The notes beneath the pieces were generated by a model. The model was not told where the DNA came from. It saw nothing but the letters and a program-made list of their open reading frames with translations, and did no database searches. From JABMRW01 sp964396965 (lineage in GTDB: Bacteria > Chloroflexota > Dehalococcoidia > Dehalococcoidales > BS750m-G39): a DNA stretch of 10,613 bases. The translations under genes were made by a program, and so were the position numbers. Position 1 is the first letter of the stretch; each line of letters opens with the position of its first letter. Of this stretch, positions 1-6,977 are shown piece after piece. The stretch is taken from contig CAYNGD010000035.1 in the NCBI GenBank assembly GCA_964396965.1, positions 1-10,613 on the forward strand, in the 5' to 3' direction.

Positions 1-92
1 TAGGAGGGCTAAAAGGTCAAAAAGACCTTGACAATTTATTAGGAAATCTTTTTGTATAGTTCAGAAGTGTGCAGTACCCTTAAGGTTTCTGG

Positions 93-121
93 TTGACCAC
101 AGATAGCTCGCAAGTTATAAT
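93..121 (+). promoter_or_regulatory. Sigma70-type promoter upstream of the tRNA-Gly-like sequence
   Basis: TTGACC at 93-98 and a perfect TATAAT at 116-121 are separated by 17 nt, close to the sigma70 consensus. The predicted start is near 128, about 8 nt before the tRNA-like acceptor stem at 136, which is the usual spacing for a bacterial tRNA promoter. It could also supply the winged-helix gene at 231 if transcription passes the hairpin at 135-158. This is inferred from sequence only. Confidence 0.55.
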
Positions 122-134
122 ATCAGAGAAAGGG

Positions 135-158
135 GGCGGGGGGTTCCCGCCTTTTATT
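135..158 (+). terminator. GC hairpin plus T-run, intrinsic terminator-like
   Basis: GGCGGG (135-140) pairs with CCCGCC (146-151) across a 5-nt GGGTT loop and is followed at once by TTTTATT. This has the form of a Rho-independent terminator. It begins only about 7 nt after the predicted start of the promoter at 93-121, so it would end any transcript from that promoter almost immediately. Its 5' arm overlaps the segment (136-142) that can pair with the tRNA-Gly 3' acceptor strand, so the two structures are mutually exclusive. Confidence 0.5.
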
Positions 159-211
159 GCATGTGCCTTCCAAGCAGGTTGTCGCGGTTTCGAGTCCCGT
201 CTCCCGCTCCA
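136..211 (+). pseudogene. Degenerate tRNA-Gly(UCC)-like sequence
   Basis: The 3' half is clearly tRNA-Gly: a CTTCCAA anticodon loop (167-173, anticodon TCC), a T loop TTCGAGT (190-196), an acceptor strand CTCCCGC (201-207), discriminator T and encoded CCA (209-211). GCGGGGG at 136-142 can pair with the whole 3' acceptor strand using one G-U pair, and the total length of 76 nt is right for a tRNA. However, positions 143-161 do not form a D arm (no GG of the D loop, no GCTC/GAGC stem). The anticodon stem holds only three good pairs before a G-G clash, and the conserved G53-C61 pair of the T stem is T-C (189/197). I read it as a decayed tRNA gene, or a tRNA 3' fragment fused to a terminator. A recombination (att-like) scar is an alternative. 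Unlikely to make a working tRNA. Confidence 0.5.
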
Positions 212-230
212 TTAAGGGGAGAAGACGGCA

Positions 231-623
231 ATGGATGACGAACTGGAAGCCCTTGTTATAGGTGCAAAAAAGCTGGACCGGAAGCTGGTGGCTGAAATTC
301 TGTCACCCTACGTCAGGCTTGACCGGGAAGCCCGCAACATCAGACCTCTGGAGGCATGGCTCGGCCTTGGCAACGAGCTGAAGATTCTGGTTTACCTGGT
401 GGCGAGAAAGGCAATGATGCTCCTCCGCTTTGGCCTTGAGGCGGAGAGGGCCTCCTCCAATGAAATAGCCGATGATACCAACCTCAAGCTGATTGCGGTT
501 AACCGCCTGCTCCGCAACATGTATGCTGAAGGGCTTCTGGAGCGGTCAAAGGGACACCGCTACTTTGTGCGTGACGATGCCCTTGATAGAGTCCGGGAAA
601 AGTTCGGGCAGCCGAAAATCTAG
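231..623 (+). CDS. Small winged-helix domain protein, function unknown
   Basis: A 130-residue soluble protein. Residues about 46-115 read as a winged-helix DNA-binding fold: a helix rich in Lys/Leu/Ala (50-70), a helix-turn-helix-like stretch (SSNEIADDTN at 75-84 followed by a recognition-type helix LKLIAVNRLLRNMYAEGLL at 85-103), then a short wing with KGHRYFV (107-113). There is no sensor or catalytic domain, so a small transcriptional regulator or DNA-associated protein is the likely role; the target is unknown. The ATG at 231 is preceded by AAGGGGAG (214-221) at a suitable distance. It ends 5 bp from the stop of the convergent acetyl-CoA synthetase gene, with no evident terminator between them, so the two transcripts probably overlap at their 3' ends. 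No specific family name is recognised. Confidence 0.7.
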   Translation: MDDELEALVIGAKKLDRKLVAEILSPYVRLDREARNIRPLEAWLGLGNELKILVYLVARKAMMLLRFGLEAERASSNEIADDTNLKLIAVNRLLRNMYAEGLLERSKGHRYFVRDDALDRVREKFGQPKI

Positions 624-628
624 CCTCT

Positions 629-2596
<1,968 letters not shown>

Positions 2597-2683
2597 TGTT
2601 GTGTCTCCCAACTTTAAGCTCTTTCCTTCTAGTCTTGCTCTATCGCTCAAAGGCAATAGAGGTCTTATAAAGCACCAGACTGG

Positions 2684-2713
2684 ATTATAGCAGAAGCCGG
2701 TTCTCCCTGTAAC
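2684..2713 (-). promoter_or_regulatory. Predicted acs promoter
   Basis: On the minus strand a perfect TATAAT (2684-2689) lies 18 nt downstream of GTTACA (2708-2713, four of six bases of TTGACA). The predicted start is near 2677, giving a leader of about 80 nt before the ATG at 2596. It starts inside the 135-bp gap after the CNB-like gene, so acs can be expressed independently of it. The in-frame TTG at 2656 would lie about 20 nt from the transcript start without a ribosome site, which supports the ATG start. Confidence 0.55.
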
Positions 2714-2731
2714 GGTTATGATACCCGAGGG

Positions 2732-3187
2732 TTAGTCCTGATAAGTACAACCCATCAACTGGGTAAATGACGCCCGTAGCCTCTGGGCAATTACGTAGGC
2801 TACCCCTCCGGCAATCTCGGCGCAGAGCTTGGGGTTGGTGTAGATCAGGTCGCGTAGTTCCTTACCCTCGAAGGCCAGCACCTTGGTTCTTTCCAGGGCC
2901 TTGGCGGTGGCGGTGGCGCGGAAGGGAGGTATCGTGGCTGACCAGCTGAAGCTCTCGAAATTAGAGGCGGCCTGTATCTGCCGCTTATCGGTTGGGCCAA
3001 GCTCAAGGAGTATGGACACCAGCCCATCCTCAATGACATATATCTTGTGCTCCTCACGGTCCTGCTTGCATATAATTGTACCCGCCTCAAACACCTCCGG
3101 GGTACACATCTTCTCCACTACTTTGAGCTCATTCTCATCCAGGTAGTGGAATATATCCGACCTTCTTAATACTTCTAGCCTTTCCAT
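2732..3187 (-). CDS. Stand-alone cyclic-nucleotide-binding-like domain protein
   Basis: A 151-residue protein that is almost entirely one Crp/CNB-type beta-barrel with flanking helices. Typical features are LRRSDIFHYLDENEL (7-21), the strand region FEAGTIICKQD (33-43), IYVIEDGLVSI (49-59) and a closing helix (about 118-145). There is no C-terminal HTH, kinase or transferase domain. The phosphate-binding cassette (about 77-96) is unusual: where cAMP binders have FGE-x-A-L and R-x-AT, this has FSWSAT-IPPFR-ATATA. The Gly is Ser and the ribose-binding Glu is Trp, although the Arg (90) and the AT-A strand remain. Canonical cAMP binding is therefore doubtful; it may bind another ligand or act as a protein-interaction module. 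The start has a strong GGAGG 5 nt before the ATG. It sits between the NYN gene and acs on the same strand, with a possible own promoter overlapping the NYN stop. Confidence 0.8.
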   Translation of the reverse strand: MERLEVLRRSDIFHYLDENELKVVEKMCTPEVFEAGTIICKQDREEHKIYVIEDGLVSILLELGPTDKRQIQAASNFESFSWSATIPPFRATATAKALERTKVLAFEGKELRDLIYTNPKLCAEIAGGVAYVIAQRLRASFTQLMGCTYQD

Positions 3188-3228
3188 TTGAACCTCCGAA
3201 GATTTCGTGCTTTATGGCTTAACAGCCC

Positions 3229-3258
3229 ATTTTACTATGGTAGGCGCCGGATTTTCAA
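3229..3258 (-). promoter_or_regulatory. Possible promoter for the CNB-like gene
   Basis: Minus strand TTGAAA (3253-3258) and TAAAAT (3229-3234) are spaced 18 nt apart. The -35 element overlaps the TGA stop of the NYN gene (3255-3257). The predicted start near 3222 leaves a leader of about 35 nt before the ATG at 3187. Read-through from the NYN promoter is an equally possible source of transcription. Confidence 0.4.
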
Positions 3259-3827
3259 AGTGAGCTTTGGCCTTCCCCGCCGCCTTTCCTGCGCCGGCCG
3301 CGGCGTTTACTCACCCACAGGCTCTTGAAGAAGCCCCGGTTGAGAAAGTGCCAGTTATCGGCTACATTCAGCAGGTCCTTGGATACACCCCTCTCGAAGT
3401 AGGCTACCTCAACGTGTTTGCCCATATTCTTGACCGCCTGGAGGGCGTAAGCGAAATCGGAGTCACCGCTTACCAGCAGGGCTACATCGTAAAAATCGTT
3501 CCAGGCAAAATAGAGGAGGTCGGTAGCTAGCATAATATCTATGCCCTTCTCCACGGAGACTCCCTGTGTCACCTTGGTGCCGCCTAGCCTTACCTCCAGG
3601 TAGGGTGCTTTGCGCAGGATATCAAAGAACTCCTGTTGCTCCCGATAGCCTTCAGGCCATTGAACCTGGTCCTGCAGGACATTGTAGTAATATATCCGGA
3701 ACAGATTCCTGGAGCCGCAGAGCTTGTTGGTGAACTCGGTAAAATTGAGGTCGTGGCGTTTGAAGTTAGTTCGCAGGGCGTGGTACAGATTGCTGCCATC
3801 AATAAAGATAGCTATCCTGTTTTCCAT
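3255..3827 (-). CDS. LabA-like NYN (PIN-type) domain protein, putative ribonuclease
   Basis: A 190-residue cytoplasmic protein of the NYN/DUF88 (LabA-like) group, which has the PIN nuclease fold and is generally thought to act on RNA using metal ions. Acidic signature positions are all present: IFIDGSN (7-13, Asp10), KGIDIMLATD (94-103, Asp97 and Asp103) and SGDSDF (120-125, Asp122 and Asp124), followed by the strand KHVEVAYF (137-144). After the domain there is a basic tail, SKRRGRRRK (173-181), with a glycine-rich end, suitable for nucleic-acid contact. The ATG at 3827 is chosen because AAGGAGG lies 5 nt upstream. A TTG at 3872 would add 15 residues but falls in the predicted -35 box. It is the first gene of the minus-strand group and is divergent from the transporter operon. 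Its RNA substrate is unknown. Confidence 0.85.
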   Translation of the reverse strand: MENRIAIFIDGSNLYHALRTNFKRHDLNFTEFTNKLCGSRNLFRIYYYNVLQDQVQWPEGYREQQEFFDILRKAPYLEVRLGGTKVTQGVSVEKGIDIMLATDLLYFAWNDFYDVALLVSGDSDFAYALQAVKNMGKHVEVAYFERGVSKDLLNVADNWHFLNRGFFKSLWVSKRRGRRRKGGGEGQSSL

Positions 3828-3843
3828 AGCTTCCTCCTTGCTG

Positions 3844-3872
3844 ATTATACACAGAAGGGGGGCTGATTGCAA
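3844..3872 (-). promoter_or_regulatory. Predicted promoter of the NYN gene
   Basis: Minus strand TTGCAA (3867-3872) and a perfect TATAAT (3844-3849) with a 17-nt spacer. The predicted start near 3837 falls at the edge of the ribosome-binding site, giving a leader of only about 10 nt before the ATG at 3827. This makes upstream start codons unusable. Divergent from the transporter promoters, whose nearest -35 box begins about 47 bp away. Confidence 0.55.
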
Positions 3873-3918
3873 AAATCGCTAAAAATAAATTTTAGATATA
3901 AAATCCGAGCGCATTGTA

Positions 3919-3947
3919 TTGACAAAACCGCGGTTGTAGCTTATACT
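3919..3947 (+). promoter_or_regulatory. Transporter operon promoter P1
   Basis: TTGACA (3919-3924) and TATACT (3942-3947) with a 17-nt spacer, a near-consensus sigma70-type promoter. The predicted start is about 3954, roughly 200 nt before the first binding-protein start at 4153. The spacer contains a perfect 10-bp palindrome (3926-3935), a natural place for a repressor. Confidence 0.65.
3926..3935. promoter_or_regulatory. Perfect palindrome in the P1 spacer, candidate operator
   Basis: AACCGCGGTT is a perfect 10-bp palindrome lying between the -35 and -10 boxes of P1. It is GC-rich in an AT-rich intergenic region. A dimeric regulator bound here would block RNA polymerase at P1. The regulator is unknown. 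Confidence 0.35.
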
Positions 3948-3964
3948 CTCGCCAGAGGCGGGGA

Positions 3965-3993
3965 TTGACAAAATCTTAAGCCCGTGTTATAAG
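3965..3993 (+). promoter_or_regulatory. Transporter operon promoter P2
   Basis: TTGACA (3965-3970) and TATAAG (3988-3993) with a 17-nt spacer, 46 bp downstream of P1 in the same direction. The predicted start is near 4000, leaving a leader of about 150 nt. A 10-bp-arm inverted repeat (3969-3999) overlaps both boxes, so P2 looks designed for control. Confidence 0.65.
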
Positions 3994-3999
3994 ATTTTG
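3969..3999. repeat. Inverted repeat across promoter P2, candidate operator
   Basis: CAAAATCTTA (3969-3978) and TAAGATTTTG (3990-3999) are perfect 10-bp inverted arms with an 11-bp gap. The repeat runs from the end of the -35 box past the -10 box to about +1. Binding of a dimeric repressor would occlude P2. It is not a terminator: no T-run follows and transcription starts at its right edge. Confidence 0.5.
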
Positions 4000-4045
4000 A
4001 ATTCCTTTTAATAGTTATTTAATAAAATAGCGGAGACTATAAAAA

Positions 4046-4093
4046 ATGAAAAGGAGGGAGAGAATATGTGATATTTTATTCGATAAGACTTGA
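4046..4093 (+). other. Orphan ribosome site with start-stop, possible leader ORF
   Basis: A strong Shine-Dalgarno-like AAGGAGGGAG (4051-4060) is followed 8 nt after GGAGG by ATG-TGA (4066-4071), a start codon joined to a stop, so no protein is made from it. The same region can be read as a 15-codon ORF from the ATG at 4046 (preceded by GGAG at 4032-4035) ending in TGA at 4091-4093, inside the loop of the next inverted repeat. Either could be a regulatory leader, a ribosome standby site, or chance in purine-rich DNA. Confidence 0.25.
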
Positions 4094-4107
4094 TTAAGCT
4101 TATCGAA
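4079..4107. repeat. Inverted repeat in the operon leader
   Basis: TTCGATAAG (4079-4087) and CTTATCGAA (4099-4107) are perfect 9-bp inverted arms with an 11-bp gap, the same gap as the repeat over P2. It lies in the leader of P1 and P2 transcripts. A TATAAT at 4118-4123 follows, without a good -35 box, so the repeat could also be an activator site for a third, weaker promoter. As RNA it would form a hairpin about 30 nt before the ribosome site. There is no T-run, so it is not an intrinsic terminator. Confidence 0.45.
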
Positions 4108-4135
4108 ACCATATCTTTATAATGATAACGCCTTA

Positions 4136-4314
4136 TAACGGAGGAAAAATAAGTGAGCAAGAAGTTGTTATTTATCCCGTTAGCGTTACTCTTAGCTATC
4201 AGTCTGATTGCTATCGGCTGTCCGACAACCCCGGCAACCACCACAGCTCCACCAACCACCAAGCCGGCAACCACAACCCCTCCACCAACCACACCAACCA
4301 AGGATAAAATCGTT
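4136..4314 (+). repeat. 179-bp direct repeat, copy 1 (RBS, signal peptide, linker)
   Basis: Identical base for base to 5596-5774, an offset of 1460 bp. It covers the ribosome-binding site, GTG start, lipoprotein signal peptide and Thr/Pro-rich linker, through codon 54 of both binding-protein genes. Identity falls sharply right after it. Confidence 0.95.
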
Positions 4315-5478
4315 GTCGGTATGTCCAGGCCTCTCTCCGGCCCGTTGGCCATTATTGGTGACTCGGCATTCAGGCCAATCTACGAGACATGGGTTCCCTT
4401 GGTCAACGCTGACGGTGGGATTTATTTAAGCGAATATGGCAAAAAGCTGCCCATAGAGCTGAAGATATATGACGATAGGAGTGACGTGGGCACGATGACC
4501 AGGCTGACGGAGAAGCTGATTCTGGAGGACAAGGTTGACTTTCTCTGGCCCGCCTGTGGTACCTCTTTTGTCTTCGGTCAGGCCCCTATCGCCAACAAGT
4601 ACGGCTATGTACTAGTGACTGCCGAGGGTGGTGCTACTACCATCAAGGACTCACTGTATAGTCTACCCTACACCTTCGTCAGCCTTAGTTTTTCCGACTG
4701 GTACGAGCTGCCGGTTTTCGCCAAAATGCTGGCTGAAAAGGGCGCCAAGACGGCCTATATAACCTACATCGCCGACCTCCATGGCATTGAGTACTCCGGT
4801 GTTGCCGGTATTGAATTCCCGAAGAATGGAATTCAGATACTCGGAAGCGTGAGCCTTCCCGCCGACCTCAAGGACTTCGCCCCAGTAATACAGGATGCTA
4901 TGAAGTCTAAGGCTGATGTCTTCTGCTGCTTTGGCTATCCCGACCAGGTAATGCCGGTCACCGGTACGGCGATAGCCCTTGGCTATAACCCCAATGCCTT
5001 CATCTGCGGCCCCGGGGCCAACTTCGGGTTCTACCACACGGCTTTCGGCCCGGCGGTGGACGGAGTATGTTGTTTTGCTACCGCTAACTACGACACGTCA
5101 CCCGAAATCTCCGATATGTACCATAAGCTCTATGATGGCAAGCCCGAAGACCTCAACGACTGGTGGGGGCATCCACTCTATTGGGCTGCACTGGACGTCT
5201 GGAAGGCGGCTGTGGAGAAGGCTGGAAAAATTGACCAGCAGGCAGTAAGAGACGTGCTTGCTACCACGAAACTTGATACAGTTCTGGGACCGACCTGGTT
5301 TACCATGTTTGGTGATGGCGGTGGCCTTATGGCCTATGAATGCCATCCCGGTGAGATAGGTCAGTGGCAGAACGGAGTGTGTGAAATCGTAGGATATACA
5401 GGAATTAATAATGACCTCCCGAATTACAAGACTACCGCCGACTTTATCTACCCCAAGCCACCGTGGCCAAAGTCTTGA
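4153..5478 (+). CDS. Branched-chain amino acid-type ABC transporter substrate-binding lipoprotein (paralog 1)
   Basis: A 441-residue lipoprotein that captures the substrate outside the membrane for the LivHMGF permease. Residues 1-22 are a lipoprotein signal (KK, hydrophobic core, lipobox LIAIGC) with Cys23 as the lipid anchor. Residues 24-50 are a Thr/Pro-rich flexible linker. From residue 53 on is a type I periplasmic-binding (Peripla_BP_6, LivJ-like) domain starting IVVGMSRPLSG; notable conserved segments are GPGANFGFYHTAFGP, NDWWGHPLYWAA and the C-terminal YPKPPWP. The start is GTG with GGAGG 8 nt upstream. First gene of the operon, downstream of P1 and P2. The ligand is not deducible: this family takes amino acids, amides, short carboxylates and aromatic acids. 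About 74% identical to the next gene over the mature domain (about 289 of 389 positions by hand count, no gaps), with differences in the first ligand loop (MSRPLSGPLAIIG). Confidence 0.9.
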   Translation: MSKKLLFIPLALLLAISLIAIGCPTTPATTTAPPTTKPATTTPPPTTPTKDKIVVGMSRPLSGPLAIIGDSAFRPIYETWVPLVNADGGIYLSEYGKKLPIELKIYDDRSDVGTMTRLTEKLILEDKVDFLWPACGTSFVFGQAPIANKYGYVLVTAEGGATTIKDSLYSLPYTFVSLSFSDWYELPVFAKMLAEKGAKTAYITYIADLHGIEYSGVAGIEFPKNGIQILGSVSLPADLKDFAPVIQDAMKSKADVFCCFGYPDQVMPVTGTAIALGYNPNAFICGPGANFGFYHTAFGPAVDGVCCFATANYDTSPEISDMYHKLYDGKPEDLNDWWGHPLYWAALDVWKAAVEKAGKIDQQAVRDVLATTKLDTVLGPTWFTMFGDGGGLMAYECHPGEIGQWQNGVCEIVGYTGINNDLPNYKTTADFIYPKPPWPKS

Positions 5479-5491
5479 CATTAAACTTATT

Positions 5492-5581
5492 CAGGCTGTC
5501 CAATAAGTGGGTAACCTAGCTTTGAGGAGAAAAACAGTTAGCTTCAAAAAATCACCCTTTTAGAGCTTATTGGACAGCCTG
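5492..5581 (+). repeat. Long hairpin H1 after binding-protein gene 1
   Basis: CAGGCTGTCCAATAAG (5492-5507) and its perfect reverse complement (5566-5581) are 16-bp arms separated by 58 nt. It starts 14 nt after the stop codon. A short inner pairing GGGT/ACCC (5509-5512 with 5554-5557) could extend the stem. No T-run follows, so it is more likely a 3'-end stabiliser or attenuator between cistrons than a terminator. It is flanked by the 4-bp direct repeat TATT (5488-5491 and 5582-5585), so a small inverted-repeat element is an alternative. Related to H2 at 6978-7051. Confidence 0.75.
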
Positions 5582-5595
5582 TATTAGTAGGAGGT

Positions 5596-5774
5596 TAACG
5601 GAGGAAAAATAAGTGAGCAAGAAGTTGTTATTTATCCCGTTAGCGTTACTCTTAGCTATCAGTCTGATTGCTATCGGCTGTCCGACAACCCCGGCAACCA
5701 CCACAGCTCCACCAACCACCAAGCCGGCAACCACAACCCCTCCACCAACCACACCAACCAAGGATAAAATCGTT
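5596..5774 (+). repeat. 179-bp direct repeat, copy 2
   Basis: Perfect copy of 4136-4314. Just before it, AGGAGG at 5589-5594 looks like a second ribosome-binding site 6 nt upstream of the repeated GGAGG (5600-5604). This double site may mark where the repeated segment was copied behind an older ribosome site. Confidence 0.95.
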
Positions 5775-6938
5775 ATTGGTATGGCCACGCCCCTCACCGG
5801 CTACCAGACTATTGTTCGCGACTCAGCGTTCCGGCCAATCTACGAGACATTGGTTGCCCAGTGGAATGCTGACGGCGGGATTTACTTGAGCGAATATGGC
5901 AAAAAGCTGCCCATAGAGCTGAAGATATACGATGATAAGAGTGACGTCGGCACGATGACCAGACTGACGGAGAAGCTGATTCTGGAGGACAAGGTGGACT
6001 TTCTCTGGCCCTCCTGCGGCACCTCTTTTGTCTTCGGTCAGGCCCCTATCGCCAACAAGTACGACTATGTACTGCTGACCGCCGAGGGTGGTGCCACCAC
6101 CATCAAGGATTCACTTCCCAGTCTGCCTTACTCCTTCATCAGCCTGAGCTTTTCCGACTGGTACGAACTGCCGATCCTGGCTGACATGTGGGCCCAAGCC
6201 GGTATTAAGACGGCCTACGTGACCTACATCGCCGACCTCCATGGCATTGAGTACTCCGGTGTGGCCGGTACCGAGTTCGGCCGGGTGGGAATCAAGATTC
6301 TCGGCAACGTGAGCCTCCCCGCCGACCTCAAAGACTTCGCGCCCGTAGTGCAGGATGCCAAGGCCTCCGGTGCCGATGCCCTCTGTGCCTTTGCCTATCC
6401 CGACCAGGTACTGCCTCTTACCGGGACGATGATCGCCCTTGGCTATAACCCCAAGGCCTTTGTCGGTGGCCCCGGGGCCAACTTCGGGTTCTACCACACG
6501 GCGTTTGGCCCGGCGGTGGAGGGAATAACCTTTTTTGCCACGGCTAACCGCAAAACGAATCCAGCCATGGCAGCGATGTACGATACACTCTACACAGGCA
6601 AGCCCGAGGACATCAACGACTGGTGGGGTCATCCGCTCTACTGGGCCGCCTATGAGTACTGGAAGCAGGCGGTGGAGATGGCAGGGAACACCAACCAGGA
6701 CGACCTGAGACAGATATTCGCTACGCAGCACTTTCAGACGATCCTGGGAGACACCTACTTCACGGTATTCGGTGACGGTGGTGGACTTATGGCCAAGGAG
6801 TCCCATACTGGTGAAGTTGGCCAGTGGCAGAACGGGGCATGTGAAATCGTAGGGTATGACGGGGTTACGGATGTACTCCCCAATTATGTGGCTACCGCTG
6901 ACTTCGTCTACCCCAAACCGCCTTGGCCAGCACCCTAG
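5613..6938 (+). CDS. Branched-chain amino acid-type ABC transporter substrate-binding lipoprotein (paralog 2)
   Basis: A 441-residue paralog of the preceding gene with the same role. The first 54 residues are identical, including the lipobox Cys23 and Thr/Pro linker, then the type I binding domain (Peripla_BP_6, LivJ-like) diverges to about 74% identity with no insertions or deletions. The first ligand loop reads MATPLTGYQTIVRD instead of MSRPLSGPLAIIGD, replacing a Gly with Arg; the stretches around residues 264-270 and 317-325 also differ. This suggests a different but related ligand. Conserved GPGANFGFYHTAFGP, NDWWGHPLYWAA and YPKPPWP segments are shared. GTG start with the same ribosome site as paralog 1. 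Both genes are followed by GACATTAA directly at the stop, a trace of the tandem duplication. Followed by hairpin H2, then livH. The substrate is unknown. Confidence 0.9.
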   Translation: MSKKLLFIPLALLLAISLIAIGCPTTPATTTAPPTTKPATTTPPPTTPTKDKIVIGMATPLTGYQTIVRDSAFRPIYETLVAQWNADGGIYLSEYGKKLPIELKIYDDKSDVGTMTRLTEKLILEDKVDFLWPSCGTSFVFGQAPIANKYDYVLLTAEGGATTIKDSLPSLPYSFISLSFSDWYELPILADMWAQAGIKTAYVTYIADLHGIEYSGVAGTEFGRVGIKILGNVSLPADLKDFAPVVQDAKASGADALCAFAYPDQVLPLTGTMIALGYNPKAFVGGPGANFGFYHTAFGPAVEGITFFATANRKTNPAMAAMYDTLYTGKPEDINDWWGHPLYWAAYEYWKQAVEMAGNTNQDDLRQIFATQHFQTILGDTYFTVFGDGGGLMAKESHTGEVGQWQNGACEIVGYDGVTDVLPNYVATADFVYPKPPWPAP

Positions 6939-6977
6939 ACATTAAGAAATTAAGATTAGGAGTTTGAGAAATAACAA

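Noticed and set aside
13..33. AAGGTC/GACCTT small hairpin with an overlapping TTGACA at 28-33
   Set aside because: No acceptable -10 box lies 16-18 nt downstream and no T-run follows the hairpin; too weak to call a promoter or terminator.
70..80. The 11-mer TGCAGTACCCT also present in the loop of hairpin H2 (7021-7031)
   Set aside because: In a 10-kb window several chance 11-base matches are expected, and the flanks do not match well.
2597..2656. 20-residue N-terminal extension of acetyl-CoA synthetase from a TTG codon
   Set aside because: No Shine-Dalgarno upstream of the TTG, it lies about 20 nt from the predicted transcript start, and the ATG at 2596 has GGGAG at good spacing and gives the normal family length.
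3828..3872. 15-residue extension of the NYN protein from a TTG codon
   Set aside because: The TTG falls in the predicted -35 box, while the ATG at 3827 has a strong AAGGAGG 5 nt upstream and leads straight into the conserved domain.
4136..5774. Tandem binding-protein genes as an assembly duplication
   Set aside because: The mature domains differ at about a quarter of residues and the hairpins differ with compensatory changes, so these are real paralogs; only the short identical block would need read-level checking.
5567..5797. Minus-strand frames rich in Val/Gly over both binding-protein 5' ends
   Set aside because: They are the antisense of the Thr/Pro linker (ACC/CCA repeats reading as GGT/TGG) and occur at both copies only because of the 179-bp repeat.
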